Shown here: piece after piece, positions 1-15,213 of the stretch
Layout: each line of letters opens with the position of its first letter
How positions within the stretch are numbered: position 1 is the first letter of the stretch
DNA from: Gordionus sp. m RMFG-2023
Taxonomy: Eukaryota > Nematomorpha > Gordioida > Chordodea > Parachordodidae
Assembly (NCBI RefSeq): GCF_954871325.1
Contig: NC_088775.1
Location: 55,343,561-55,407,560 of the forward strand
Direction: 5' to 3'
Length of the DNA: 64,000 nucleotides
Notes under the pieces: generated by a model
Seen by the model: the letters and a program-made list of their open reading frames with translations, nothing else
Told to the model about the DNA's origin: nothing
Database searches by the model: none
Program-made: the position numbers and the translations under genes

Positions 1-1960
1 GTAAACAAGTTAAACTAATATTTCAGTGAAATTGTAGTATAAAAAAGTGACAATTGTCATAATCGTTATTTTTGAACTTTTTTGAGTTTTTTTAAAGTAA
101 ATAGGTAAAAATATGTTTTGTAAACATGTTTAATTAATATTTCAGTGAAAGTGTAGTATAGAAAAGTGACAATTGTCATAATCGTTATTTTTAAACTTTC
201 TTGAGTTTTTTTAAAGTAAATACGTAAAAATATGTTATGTAAACAAGTTAAACTAATATTTCAGTGAAAGTGTACTGTAGAAAAGTGACAATTGTCATAA
301 TCGTTATTTTTGAACTTTTTTGAGTTTTTTTAAAGTAAATAGGTAAAACTATGTTTTGCAAACATGTAAAATTAATATTTCAGTGAAAGTGTAGTATAGA
401 AAAGTGACAATTGTCATAATCGTTATTTTTGAACTTTTTTGAGTTTTTTTAAAGTAAATGGGTAAAAATATGTTTTATAAACATGTTAAATTAATATTTC
501 AGTGAAATTGTACTGTAGAAAAGTGACATTGGTATAATCGTTATTTTTGAACTTTTTTAAGTTTTATTAAAGTAAATATGTAAAAATATGTTTTGTAAAC
601 ATGTTAAATTAATACTTCAGTGAAAGTGTACTGTAGAAAAGTGACAATTGTCACAATAGTTATTTTACACTTTTTTGAGTTTTTTTAAAGTAAATGGGTA
701 AAAGATGTTAAATTAATATTTCAGTGAAAGTGTACTGTAGAAAAGTGACAATAGTCATAATCGTTATTTTTAAACTTTTGAGTTTTTTTAAAGCAAATAG
801 ATAAAAATATGTTTTGTAAACATTTTAAATTAATAATTCAGTGAAAGTGTAGTATAGAAAAGTGACAATTGTCATAATCGTTATTTTTGAACATTTTTGA
901 GTTTTTTTAAAGTAAATAGGTAAAAATATGTTTTGTAAATATGTTAAATTAATATTTAAGTGAAAGTGTAGTATAAAAAAGTGACAATTGTCATAATCGT
1001 TATTTTTGAACTTTTTTGAGTTTTTTTAAAGTAAATAGGTAAAACTATGTTTTGTAAACATGTTAAATTAATATTTCAGTGAAAGTGTAGTATAGAAAAG
1101 TGACAATTGTCATAATCGTTATTTTTGAACTTTTTTGAGTTTTTTTAAAGTAAATGGGTAAAAATATGTTTTATAAACATGTTAAATTAATATTTCAGTG
1201 AAAGTGTACTGTAGAAAAGTAACATTGGTATAATCGTTATTTTTGAACATTTTTGAGTTTTTTTAAAGTAAATGGGTAAAAATATGTTTTATAAACATGT
1301 TAAATTAATATTTCATAAAGTGTACTATAGAAAAGTGACAATTGGTATAATCATAATTTTTGAACTTTTTTAAGTTTTTTTAAAGTATATATGTAAAAAT
1401 ATGTTTTGTAAACATGTTAAATTAATACTTAAGTGAAAGTGTAGTATAGAAAAGTGACAATTGTCATAATCGTTATTTTTGAACTTTTTTAAAGTAAATA
1501 GGTAAAAATATGTTTTGTAAACATGTTAAATTAATATTTAAGTGAAAGTGTAGTATAGAAAAGTGACAATTGTCATAATCCTTATTTTTAAACTTTTTTG
1601 AGTTTTTTTAAAGTAAATAGGTAAAAATATGTCTTGTAAACAAGTTAAACTAATATTTCAGTGAAATTGTAGTATAAAAAAGTGACAATTGTCATAATCG
1701 TTATTTTTGAACTTTTTTGAGTTTTTTTAAAGTAAATAGGTAAAAATATGTTTTGTAAACATGTTTAATTAATATTTCAGTGAAAGTGTAGTATAGAAAA
1801 GTGACAATTGTCATAATCGTTATTTTTAAACTTTCTTGAGTTTTTTTAAAGTAAATAGGTAAAAATATGTTTTGTAAACAAGTTAAACTAATATTTCAGT
1901 GAAAGTGTACTGTAGAAAAGTGACAATTGTCATAATCGTTATTTTTGAACTTTTTTGAGT
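1..1960 (+). repeat. Partial copy of the long satellite block (1-1960 matches 8704-10662)
   Basis: The order of unit variants, including rare ones (GTTATGTAAACAAG near 234, CACAATAGTTATTTTACAC near 650, CATAAAGTGTACTATAG near 1315), repeats at a constant offset of 8702-8703 bases. The single-base shift comes from one T in a T-run near 901/9604. The two diverge at about 1960, where the second copy has one additional 119 bp unit. Confidence 0.85.
48..59. other. Conserved 12-bp palindrome of the satellite (first example)
   Basis: TGACAATTGTCA is identical to its own reverse complement. It occurs in most units of the array and in every inverted satellite patch to the right. Variants seen include GACATTTGTC, GACAATAGTC and GACATTGGTA. 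It is flanked by AAAAG on the left and TAATCGTTATT on the right. The half-site layout TGACA-2-TGTCA is the one known for TALE homeodomain (TGIF/MEIS-type) palindromes; a binding role here is inference only. Confidence 0.9.
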
Positions 1961-4900
1961 TTTTTTAAAGTAAATGGGTAAAAATATGTTTTATAAACAT
2001 GTTAAATTAATATTTCAGTGAAAGTGTACTGTAGAAAAGTGACATTGGTATAATCGTTATTTTTGAACTTTTTTAAGTTTTATTAAAGTAAATATGTAAA
2101 AATATGTTTTGTAAACATGTTAAATTAATACTTCAGTGAAAGTGTACTGTAGAAAAGTGACAATTGTCATAATCGTTATTTGTGAACTTTTTTGAGTTTT
2201 TTTAAAGTAAATGGGTAAAAATATGTTAAATTAATATTTCAGTGAAAGTGTACTGTAGAAAAGTGACAATAGTCATAATCGTTGTTTTTAAACTTTTTTG
2301 AGTTTTTTTAAAGCAAATAGATAAAAATATGTTTTGTAAACATTTTAAATTAATAATTCAGTGAAAGTGTAGTATAGAAAAGTGACAATTGTCATAATCG
2401 TTATTTTTGAACATTTTTGAGTTTTTTTAAAGTAAATGGGTAAAAATATGTTTTATAAACATGTTAAATTAATATTTCATAAAGTGTACTATAGAAAAGT
2501 GACAATTGGTATAATCATTATTTTTGAACTTTTTTAAGTTTTTTTAAAGTATATATGTAAAAATATGTTTTGTAAACATGTTAAATTAATACTTAAGTGA
2601 AAGTGTACTGTAGAAAAGTGACAATTGTCACAATAGTTATTTTTACACTTTTTTGAGTTTTTTTAAAGTAAATGGGTAAAAATATGTTAAATTAATATTT
2701 CAGTGAAAGTGTACTGTAGAAAGACAATAGTCATAATCGTTATTTTTAAATTTTTTTGAGTATTTTTTAAAGTAAATAGATAAAAATATGTTTTGTAAAT
2801 ATGTTAAATTAATATTTCAGTGAAAGTGTAGTATAGAAAAGTGACAATTGTCATAATCGTTATTTTTAAACTTTTTTTAAAGTAAATAGGTAAAAATATG
2901 TTTTGTAAACATGTTAAATTAATATTTCAGTGAAAGTGTACTATAGAAAAGTGACAATTGTCATAATCGTTATTTATGAACTTTTTTGAGTTTTTATAAA
3001 GTAAATAGGTAAAAATATGTTTTGTAAACATGTTAAATTAATATTTCAGTGAAAGTGTACTGTAGAAATGTGACAATTGTAATAATCGTTATTTGTGAAC
3101 TTTTTTTAAAGTAAATAAGTAAAAATAGGTTTTGTAAACAGGTTAAATTAATATTTCAGTGAAAGTGTAGTATAGAAAAGTGACATTTGTCATAATCGTT
3201 ATTTGTGAACTTTTTTTAAAGTAAATAAGTAAAAATAGGTTTTGTGAACATGTTAAATTAATATTTCAGTGAAAGTGTAGTATAGAAAAGTGACAATTGT
3301 CATAATAGTTATTTTTAAACTTTTTTGAGTTTTTTTAAAGTAAATAGGTAAAAATATGTCTTGTAAACAAGTTAAACTAATATTTCAGTGAAAGTGTAGT
3401 ATAAAAAAGTGACAATTGTCATAATCGTTATTTTTGAACTTTTTTGAGTTTTTTTAAAGTAAATAGGTAAAAATATGTTTTGTAAACATGTTTAATTAAT
3501 ATTTCAGTGAAAGTGTAGTATAGAAAAATACAATTGTCATAATCGTTATTTTTAAACTTTCTTGAGTTTTTTTAAAGTAAATAGGTAAAAATATGTTTTG
3601 TAAACATGTTTAATTAATATTTCAGTGAAAGTGTAGTATAGAAAAGTGACAATTGTCATAATCGTTATTTGTGAACTTTTTTTAAAGTAAATAAGTAAAA
3701 ATAGGTTTTGTAAACAGGTTAAATTAATATTTCAGTGAAAGTGTAGTATAGAAAAGTGACATTTGTCATAATCGTTATTTGTGAACTTTTTTTAAAGTAA
3801 ATAAGTAAAAATAGGTTTTGTAAACAGGTTAAATTAATATTTCAGTGAAAGTGTAGTATAAAAAAGTGACAATTGTCATAATCGTTATTTTTGAACTTTT
3901 TTGAGTTTTTTTAAAGTAAATAGGTAAAAATATGTTTTGTAAACATGTTTAATTAATATTTCAGTGAAAGTGTAGTATAGAAAAGTGACAATTGTCATAA
4001 TCGTTATTTGTGAACTTTTTTTAAAGTAAATAAGTAAAAATAGGTTTTGTAAACAGGTTAAATTAATATTTCAGTGAAAGTGTAGTATAGAAAAGTGACA
4101 TTTGTCATAATCGTTATTTGTGAACTTTTTTTAAAGTAAATAAGTAAAAATAGGTTTTGTGAACATGTTAAATTAATATTTCAGTGAAAGTGTAGTATAG
4201 AAAAGTGACAATTGTCATAATAGTTATTTTTAAACTTTTTTGAGTTTTTTTAAAGTAAATAGGTAAAAATATGTCTTGTAAACAAGTTAAACTAATATTT
4301 CAGTGAAAGTGTAGTATAAAAAAGTGACAATTGTCATAATCGTTATTTTTGAACTTTTTTGAGTTTTTTTAAAGTAAATAGGTAAAAATATGTTTTGTAA
4401 ACATGTTTAATTAATATTTCAGTGAAAGTGTAGTATAGAAAAAGACAATTGTCATAATCGTTATTTTTAAACTTTCTTGAGTTTTTTTAAAGTAAATAGG
4501 TAAAAATATGTTTTGTAAACAAGTTAAACTAATATTTCAGTGAAAGTGTACTGTAGAAAAGTGACAATTGTCATAATCGTTATTTTTGAACTTTTTTGAG
4601 TTTTTTTAAAGTAAATGGGTAAAAATATGTTTTATAAACATGTTAAATTAATATTTCAGTGAAAGTGTACTGTAGAAAAGTAACATTGGTATAATCGTTA
4701 TTTTTGAACATTTTTGAGTTTTTTTAAAGTAAATGGGTAAAAATATGTTTTATAAACATGTTAAATTAATATTTCATAAAGTGTACTATAGAAAAGTGAC
4801 AATTGGTATAATCATAATTTTTGAACTTTTTTAAGTTTTTTTAAAGTATATATGTAAAAATATGTTTTGTAAACATGTTAAATTAATACTTAAGTGAAAG

Positions 4901-7900
4901 TGTAGTATAGAAAAGTGACAATTGTCATAATCGTTATTTTTGAACTTTTTTAAAGTAAATAGGTAAAAATATGTTTTGTAAACATGTTAAATTAATATTT
5001 AAGTGAAAGTGTAGTATAGAAAAGTGACAATTGTCATAATCCTTATTTTTAAACTTTTTTGAGTTTTTTTAAAGTAAATAGGTAAAAATATGTCTTGTAA
5101 ACAAGTTAAACTAATATTTCAGTGAAATTGTAGTATAAAAAAGTGACAATTGTCATAATCGTTATTTTTGAACTTTTTTGAGTTTTTTTAAAGTAAATAG
5201 GTAAAAATATGTTTTGTAAACATGTTTAATTAATATTTCAGTGAAAGTGTAGTATAGAAAAGTGACAATTGTCATAATCGTTATTTTTAAACTTTCTTGA
5301 GTTTTTTTAAAGTAAATAGGTAAAAATATGTTTTGTAAACAAGTTAAACTAATATTTCAGTGAAAGTGTACTGTAGAAAAGTGACAATTGTCATAATCGT
5401 TATTTTTGAACTTTTTTGAGTTTTTTTAAAGTAAATAGGTAAAACTATGTTTTGCAAACATGTAAAATTAATATTTCAGTGAAAGTGTAGTATAGAAAAG
5501 TGACAATTGTCATAATCGTTATTTTTGAACTTTTTTGAGTTTTTTTAAAGTAAATGGGTAAAAATATGTTTTATAAACATGTTAAATTAATATTTCAGTG
5601 AAAGTGTACTGTAGAAAAGTGACATTGGTATAATCGTTATTTTTGAACTTTTTTAAGTTTTTTTAAAGTATATATGTAAAAATATGTTTTGTAAACATGT
5701 TAAATTAATACTTAAGTGAAAGTGTAGTATAGAAAAGTGACAATTGTCATAATCGTTATTTTTGAACTTTTTTAAAGTAAATAGGTAAAAATATGTTTTG
5801 TAAACATGTTAAATTAATATTTAAGTGAAAGTGTAGTATAGAAAAGTGACAATTGTCATAATCCTTATTTTTAAACTTTTTTGAGTTTTTTTAAAGTAAA
5901 TAGGTAAAAATATGTCTTGTAAACAAGTTAAACTAATATTTCAGTGAAATTGTAGTATAAAAAAGTGACAATTGTCATAATCGTTATTTTTGAACTTTTT
6001 TGAGTTTTTTTAAAGTAAATAGGTAAAAATATGTTTTGTAAACATGTTTAATTAATATTTCAGTGAAAGTGTAGTATAGAAAAGTGACAATTGTCATAAT
6101 CGTTATTTTTAAACTTTCTTGAGTTTTTTTAAAGTAAATAGGTAAAAATATGTTTTGTAAACAAGTTAAACTAATATTTCAGTGAAAGTGTACTGTAGAA
6201 AAGTGACAATTGTCATAATCGTTATTTTTGAACTTTTTTGAGTTTTTTTAAAGTAAATAGGTAAAAATATGTCTTGTAAACAAGTTAAACTAATATTTCA
6301 GTGAAATTGTAGTATAAAAAAGTGACAATTGTCATAATCGTTATTTTTGAACTTTTTTGAGTTTTTTTAAAGTAAATGGGTAAAAATATGTTTTATAAAC
6401 ATGTTAAATTAATATTTCAGTGAAAGTGTACTGTAGAAAAGTGACATTGGTATAATCGTTATTTTTGAACTTTTTTAAGTTTTATTAAAGTAAATAGGTA
6501 AAAATATGTCTTGTAAACAAGTTAAACTAATATTTCAGTGAAATTGTAGTATAAAAAAGTGACAATTGTCATAATCGTTATTTTTGAACTTTTTTGAGTT
6601 TTTTTAAAGTAAATAGGTAAAAATATGTTTTGTAAACATGTTTAATTAATATTTCAGTGAAAGTGTAGTATAGAAAAGTGACAATTGTCATAATCGTTAT
6701 TTTTAAACTTTCTTGAGTTTTTTTAAAGTAAATAGGTAAAAATATGTTTTGTAAACAAGTTAAACTAATATTTCAGTGAAAGTGTACTGTAGAAAAGTGA
6801 CAATTGTCATAATCGTTATTTTTGAACTTTTTTGAGTTTTTTTAAAGTAAATAGGTAAAACTATGTTTTGCAAACATGTAAAATTAATATTTCAGTGAAA
6901 GTGTAGTATAGAAAAGTGACAATTGTCATAATCGTTATTTTTGAACTTTTTTGAGTTTTTTTAAAGTAAATGGGTAAAAATATGTTTTATAAACATGTTA
7001 AATTAATATTTCAGTGAAAGTGTACTGTAGAAAAGTGACATTGGTATAATCGTTGTTTTTAAACTTTTTTGAGTTTTTTTAAAGCAAATAGATAAAAATA
7101 TGTTTTGTAAACATTTTAAATTAATAATTCAGTGAAAGTGTAGTATAGAAAAGTGACAATTGTCATAATCGTTATTTTTGAACATTTTTGAGTTTTTTTA
7201 AAGTAAATGGGTAAAAATATGTTTTATAAACATGTTAAATTAATATTTCATAAAGTGTACTATAGAAAAGTGACAATTGGTATAATCATTATTTTTGAAC
7301 TTTTTTAAGTTTTTTTAAAGTATATATGTAAAAATATGTTTTGTAAACATGTTAAATTAATACTTAAGTGAAAGTGTACTGTAGAAAAGTGACAATTGTC
7401 ACAATAGTTATTTTTACACTTTTTTGAGTTTTTTTAAAGTAAATGGGTAAAAATATGTTAAATTAATATTTCAGTGAAAGTGTACTGTAGAAAGACAATA
7501 GTCATAATCGTTATTTTTAAATTTTTTTGAGTTTTTTTTAAAGTAAATAGATAAAAATATGTTTTGTAAATATGTTAAATTAATATTTCAGTGAAAGTGT
7601 AGTATAGAAAAGTGACAATTGTCATAATCGTTTAAACTTTTTTAAAGTAAATAGGTAAAAATATGTTTTGTAAACATGTTAAATTAATATTTCAGTGAAA
7701 GTGTACTATAGAAAAGTGACAATTGTCATAATCGTTATTTATGAACTTTTTTGAGTTTTTATAAAGTAAATAGGTAAAAATATGTTTTGTAAACATGTTA
7801 AATTAATATTTCAGTGAAAGTGTACTGTAGAAAAGTGACAATTGTCATAATCGTTATTTTTGAACTTTTTTGAGTTTTTTTAAAGTAAATAGGTAAAAAT

Positions 7901-8703
7901 ATGTTTTGTAAACATGTTTAATTAATATTTAAGTGAAAGTGTAGTATAGAAAAGTGACAATTGTCATAATCGTTATTTTTAAACTTTTTTTAAAGTAAAT
8001 AGGTAAAAATATGTTTTGTAAACATGTTAAATTAATATTTCAGTAAAAGTGTACTATAGAAAAGTGACAATTGTCATAATCGTTATTTATGAACTTTTTT
8101 GAGTTTTTATAAAGTAAATAGGTAAAAATATGTTTTGTAAACATGTTAAATTAATATTTCAGTGAAAGTGTACTTTAGAAAAGTGACAATTGTCATAATC
8201 GTTATTTTTGAACTTTTTTGAGTTTTTTTAAATTAAATAGGTAAAAATATGTTTTGTAAACATGTTTAATTAATATTTCAGTGAAAGTGTAGTATAGAAA
8301 AGTGACAATTGTCATAATCGTTATTTGTGAACTTTTTTTAAAGTAAATAAGTAAAAATAGGTTTTGTAAACAGGTTAAATTAATATTTCAGTGAAAGTGT
8401 AGTATAGAAAAGTGACAATTGTCATAATCGTTATTTGTGAACTTTTTTTAAAGTAAATAAGTAAAAATAGGTTTTGTAAACATGTTAAATTAATATTTCA
8501 GTGAAAGTGTAGTATAGAAAAGTGACAATTGTCATTATCGTTATTTTTGAACTTTTTTAAAGTAAATAGGTAAAAATATGTTTTGTAAACATGTTAAATT
8601 AATATTTAAGTGAAAGTGTAGTATAGAAAAGTGACAATTGTCATAATCCTTATTTTTAAACTTTTTTGAGTTTTTTTAAAGTAAATAGGTAAAAATATGT
8701 CTT

Positions 8704-11700
8704 GTAAACAAGTTAAACTAATATTTCAGTGAAATTGTAGTATAAAAAAGTGACAATTGTCATAATCGTTATTTTTGAACTTTTTTGAGTTTTTTTAAAG
8801 TAAATAGGTAAAAATATGTTTTGTAAACATGTTTAATTAATATTTCAGTGAAAGTGTAGTATAGAAAAGTGACAATTGTCATAATCGTTATTTTTAAACT
8901 TTCTTGAGTTTTTTTAAAGTAAATACGTAAAAATATGTTATGTAAACAAGTTAAACTAATATTTCAGTGAAAGTGTACTGTAGAAAAGTGACAATTGTCA
9001 TAATCGTTATTTTTGAACTTTTTTGAGTTTTTTTAAAGTAAATAGGTAAAACTATGTTTTGCAAACATGTAAAATTAATATTTCAGTGAAAGTGTAGTAT
9101 AGAAAAGTGACAATTGTCATAATCGTTATTTTTGAACTTTTTTGAGTTTTTTTAAAGTAAATGGGTAAAAATATGTTTTATAAACATGTTAAATTAATAT
9201 TTCAGTGAAATTGTACTGTAGAAAAGTGACATTGGTATAATCGTTATTTTTGAACTTTTTTAAGTTTTATTAAAGTAAATATGTAAAAATATGTTTTGTA
9301 AACATGTTAAATTAATACTTCAGTGAAAGTGTACTGTAGAAAAGTGACAATTGTCACAATAGTTATTTTACACTTTTTTGAGTTTTTTTAAAGTAAATGG
9401 GTAAAAGATGTTAAATTAATATTTCAGTGAAAGTGTACTGTAGAAAAGTGACAATAGTCATAATCGTTATTTTTAAACTTTTGAGTTTTTTTAAAGCAAA
9501 TAGATAAAAATATGTTTTGTAAACATTTTAAATTAATAATTCAGTGAAAGTGTAGTATAGAAAAGTGACAATTGTCATAATCGTTATTTTTGAACATTTT
9601 TGAGTTTTTTAAAGTAAATAGGTAAAAATATGTTTTGTAAATATGTTAAATTAATATTTAAGTGAAAGTGTAGTATAAAAAAGTGACAATTGTCATAATC
9701 GTTATTTTTGAACTTTTTTGAGTTTTTTTAAAGTAAATAGGTAAAACTATGTTTTGTAAACATGTTAAATTAATATTTCAGTGAAAGTGTAGTATAGAAA
9801 AGTGACAATTGTCATAATCGTTATTTTTGAACTTTTTTGAGTTTTTTTAAAGTAAATGGGTAAAAATATGTTTTATAAACATGTTAAATTAATATTTCAG
9901 TGAAAGTGTACTGTAGAAAAGTAACATTGGTATAATCGTTATTTTTGAACATTTTTGAGTTTTTTTAAAGTAAATGGGTAAAAATATGTTTTATAAACAT
10001 GTTAAATTAATATTTCATAAAGTGTACTATAGAAAAGTGACAATTGGTATAATCATAATTTTTGAACTTTTTTAAGTTTTTTTAAAGTATATATGTAAAA
10101 ATATGTTTTGTAAACATGTTAAATTAATACTTAAGTGAAAGTGTAGTATAGAAAAGTGACAATTGTCATAATCGTTATTTTTGAACTTTTTTAAAGTAAA
10201 TAGGTAAAAATATGTTTTGTAAACATGTTAAATTAATATTTAAGTGAAAGTGTAGTATAGAAAAGTGACAATTGTCATAATCCTTATTTTTAAACTTTTT
10301 TGAGTTTTTTTAAAGTAAATAGGTAAAAATATGTCTTGTAAACAAGTTAAACTAATATTTCAGTGAAATTGTAGTATAAAAAAGTGACAATTGTCATAAT
10401 CGTTATTTTTGAACTTTTTTGAGTTTTTTTAAAGTAAATAGGTAAAAATATGTTTTGTAAACATGTTTAATTAATATTTCAGTGAAAGTGTAGTATAGAA
10501 AAGTGACAATTGTCATAATCGTTATTTTTAAACTTTCTTGAGTTTTTTTAAAGTAAATAGGTAAAAATATGTTTTGTAAACAAGTTAAACTAATATTTCA
10601 GTGAAAGTGTACTGTAGAAAAGTGACAATTGTCATAATCGTTATTTTTGAACTTTTTTGAGTTTTTTTAAAGTAAATAGGTAAAACTATGTTTTGCAAAC
10701 ATGTAAAATTAATATTTCAGTGAAAGTGTAGTATAGAAAAGTGACAATTGTCATAATCGTTATTTTTGAACTTTTTTGAGTTTTTTTAAAGTAAATGGGT
10801 AAAAATATGTTTTATAAACATGTTAAATTAATATTTCAGTGAAAGTGTACTGTAGAAAAGTGACATTGGTATAATCGTTATTTTTGAACTTTTTTAAGTT
10901 TTATTAAAGTAAATATGTAAAAATATGTTTTGTAAACATGTTAAATTAATACTTCAGTGAAAGTGTACTGTAGAAAAGTGACAATTGTCATAATCGTTAT
11001 TTGTGAACTTTTTTGAGTTTTTTTAAAGTAAATGGGTAAAAATATGTTAAATTAATATTTCAGTGAAAGTGTACTGTAGAAAAGTGACAATAGTCATAAT
11101 CGTTGTTTTTAAACTTTTTTGAGTTTTTTTAAAGCAAATAGATAAAAATATGTTTTGTAAACATTTTAAATTAATAATTCAGTGAAAGTGTAGTATAGAA
11201 AAGTGACAATTGTCATAATCGTTATTTTTGAACATTTTTGAGTTTTTTTAAAGTAAATGGGTAAAAATATGTTTTATAAACATGTTAAATTAATATTTCA
11301 TAAAGTGTACTATAGAAAAGTGACAATTGGTATAATCATTATTTTTGAACTTTTTTAAGTTTTTTTAAAGTATATATGTAAAAATATGTTTTGTAAACAT
11401 GTTAAATTAATACTTAAGTGAAAGTGTACTGTAGAAAAGTGACAATTGTCACAATAGTTATTTTTACACTTTTTTGAGTTTTTTTAAAGTAAATGGGTAA
11501 AAATATGTTAAATTAATATTTCAGTGAAAGTGTACTGTAGAAAAGACAATAGTCATAATCGTTATTTTTAAATTTTTTTGAGTTTTTTTTAAAGTAAATA
11601 GATAAAAATATGTTTTGTAAATATGTTAAATTAATATTTCAGTGAAAGTGTAGTATAGAAAAGTGACAATTGTCATAATCGTTTAAACTTTTTTAAAGTA

Positions 11701-14700
11701 AATAGGTAAAAATATGTTTTGTAAACATGTTAAATTAATATTTCAGTGAAAGTGTACTATAGAAAAGTGACAATTGTCATAATCGTTATTTATGAACTTT
11801 TTTGAGTTTTTATAAAGTAAATAGGTAAAAATATGTTTTGTAAACATGTTAAATTAATATTTCAGTGAAAGTGTACTGTAGAAAAGTGACAATTGTCATA
11901 ATCGTTATTTTTGAACTTTTTTGAGTTTTTTTAAAGTAAATAGGTAAAAATATGTTTTGTAAACATGTTTAATTAATATTTAAGTGAAAGTGTAGTATAG
12001 AAAAGTGACAATTGTCATAATCGTTATTTTTAAACTTTTTTTAAAGTAAATAGGTAAAAATATGTTTTGTAAACATGTTAAATTAATATTTCAGTAAAAG
12101 TGTACTATAGAAAAGTGACAATTGTCATAATCGTTATTTATGAACTTTTTTGAGTTTTTATAAAGTAAATAGGTAAAAATATGTTTTGTAAACATGTTAA
12201 ATTAATATTTCAGTGAAAGTGTACTTTAGAAAAGTGACAATTGTCATAATCGTTATTTTTGAACTTTTTTGAGTTTTTTTAAATTAAATAGGTAAAAATA
12301 TGTTTTGTAAACATGTTTAATTAATATTTCAGTGAAAGTGTAGTATAGAAAAGTGACAATTGTCATAATCGTTATTTGTGAACTTTTTTTAAAGTAAATA
12401 AGTAAAAATAGGTTTTGTAAACAGGTTAAATTAATATTTCAGTGAAAGTGTAGTATAGAAAAGTGACAATTGTCATAATCGTTATTTGTGAACTTTTTTT
12501 AAAGTAAATAAGTAAAAATAGGTTTTGTAAACATGTTAAATTAATATTTCAGTGAAAGTGTAGTATAGAAAAGTGACAATTGTCATTATCGTTATTTTTG
12601 AACTTTTTTAAAGTAAATAGGTAAAAATATGTTTTGTAAACATGTTAAATTAATATTTAAGTGAAAGTGTAGTATAGAAAAGTGACAATTGTCATAATCC
12701 TTATTTTTAAACTTTTTTGAGTTTTTTTAAAGTAAATAGGTAAAAATATGTCTTGTAAACAAGTTAAACTAATATTTCAGTGATATTGTAGTATAAAAAA
12801 GTGACAATTGTCATAATCGTTATTTTTGAACTTTTTTGAGTTTTTTTAAAGTAAATAGGTAAAAATATGTTTTGTAAACATGTTTAATTAATATTTCAGT
12901 GAAAGTGTAGTATAGAAAAGTGACAATTGTCATAATCGTTATTTTTAAACTTTCTTGAGTTTTTTTAAAGTAAATACGTAAAAATATGTTATGTAAACAA
13001 GTTAAACTAATATTTCAGTGAAAGTGTACTGTAGAAAAGTGACAATTGTCATAATCGTTATTTTTGAACTTTTTTGAGTTTTTTTAAAGTAAATAGGTAA
13101 AACTATGTTTTGCAAACATGTAAAATTAATATTTCAGTGAAAGTGTAGTATAGAAAAGTGACAATTGTCATAATCGTTATTTTTGAACTTTTTTGAGTTT
13201 TTTTAAAGTAAATGGGTAAAAATATGTTTTATAAACATGTTAAATTAATATTTCAGTGAAAGTGTACTGTAGAAAAGTGACATTGGTATAATCGTTATTT
13301 TTGAACTTTTTTAAGTTTTATTAAAGTAAATATGTAAAAATATGTTTTGTAAACATGTTAAATTAATACTTCAGTGAAAGTGTACTGTAGAAAAGTGACA
13401 ATTGTCACAATAGTTATTTTACACTTTTTTGAGTTTTTTTAAAGTAAATGGGTAAAAATATGTTTTGTAAACATGTTAAATTAATATTTAAGTGAAAGTG
13501 TAGTATAGAAAAGTGACAATTGTCATAATCCTTATTTTTAAACTTTTTTGAGTTTTTTTAAAGTAATAAGGTAAAAATATGTCTTGTAAACAAGTTAAAC
13601 TAATATTTCAGTGAAATTGTAGTATAAAAAAGTGACAATTGTCATAATCGTTATTTTTGAACTTTTTTGAGTTTTTTTAAAGTAAATAGGTAAAAATATG
13701 TTTTGTAAACATGTTTAATTAATATTTCAGTGAAAGTGTAGTATAGAAAAGTGACAATTGTCATAATCGTTATTTTTAAACTTTCTTGAGTTTTTTTAAA
13801 GTAAATACGTAAAAATATGTTATGTAAACAAGTTAAACTAATATTTCAGTGAAAGTGTACTGTAGAAAAGTGACAATTGTCATAATCGTTATTTTTGAAC
13901 TTTTTTGAGTTTTTTTAAAGTAAATAGGTAAAACTATGTTTTGCAAACATGTAAAATTAATATTTCAGTGAAAGTGTAGTATAGAAAAGTGACAATTGTC
14001 ATAATCCTTATTTTTAAACTTTTTTGAGTTTTTTTAAAGTAATAAGGTAAAAATATGTCTTGTAAACAAGTTAAACTAATATTTCAGTGAAATTGTAGTA
14101 TAAAAAAGTGACAATTGTCATAATCGTTATTTTTGAACTTTTTTGAGTTTTTTAAAGTAAATAGGTAAAAATATGTTTTGTAAACATGTTAAATTAATAT
14201 TTCAGTGAAAGTGTACTATAGAAAAGTGACAATTGTCATAATCGTTATTTATGAACTTTTTTGAGTTTTTATAAAGTAAATAGGTAAAAATATGTTTTGT
14301 AAACATGTTAAATTAATATTTCAGTGAAAGTGTACTGTAGAAAAGTGACAATTGTCATAATCGTTATTTTTGAACTTTTTTGAGTTTTTTTAAAGTAAAT
14401 AGGTAAAAATATGTTTTGTAAACATGTTTAATTAATATTTAAGTGAAAGTGTAGTATAGAAAAGTGACAATTGTCATAATCGTTATTTTTAAACTTTTTT
14501 TAAAGTAAATAGGTAAAAATATGTTTTGTAAACATGTTAAATTAATATTTCAGTAAAAGTGTACTATAGAAAAGTGACAATTGTCATAATCGTTATTTAT
14601 GAACTTTTTTGAGTTTTTATAAAGTAAATAGGTAAAAATATGTTTTGTAAACATGTTAAATTAATATTTCAGTGAAAGTGTACTTTAGAAAAGTGACAAT

Positions 14701-15213
14701 TGTCATAATCGTTATTTTTGAACTTTTTTGAGTTTTTTTAAATTAAATAGGTAAAAATATGTTTTGTAAACATGTTTAATTAATATTTCAGTGAAAGTGT
14801 AGTATAGAAAAGTGACAATTGTCATAATCGTTATTTGTGAACTTTTTTTAAAGTAAATAAGTAAAAATAGGTTTTGTAAACAGGTTAAATTAATATTTCA
14901 GTGAAAGTGTAGTATAGAAAAGTGACAATTGTCATAATCGTTATTTGTGAACTTTTTTTAAAGTAAATAAGTAAAAATAGGTTTTGTAAACATGTTAAAT
15001 TAATATTTCAGTGAAAGTGTAGTATAGAAAAGTGACAATTGTCATTATCGTTATTTTTGAACTTTTTTAAAGTAAATAGGTAAAAATATGTTTTGTAAAC
15101 ATGTTAAATTAATATTTAAGTGAAAGTGTAGTATAGAAAAGTGACAATTGTCATAATCCTTATTTTTAAACTTTTTTGAGTTTTTTTAAAGTAAATAGGT
15201 AAAAATATGTCTT
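8704..15213 (+). repeat. 6.51 kb higher-order satellite block, copy 1
   Basis: The block start is set where GTAAACAAGTTAAAC follows a CTT variant. The same sequence restarts at 15214, an offset of 6510-6511. Private variants such as the GATATTG substitution near 12783 and near 19293 are shared, so the match is a recent block duplication and not merely shared monomer types. Inside the block, 12754-13459 again resembles 8704-9409 (offset 4050), so the unit is itself composite. Confidence 0.85.
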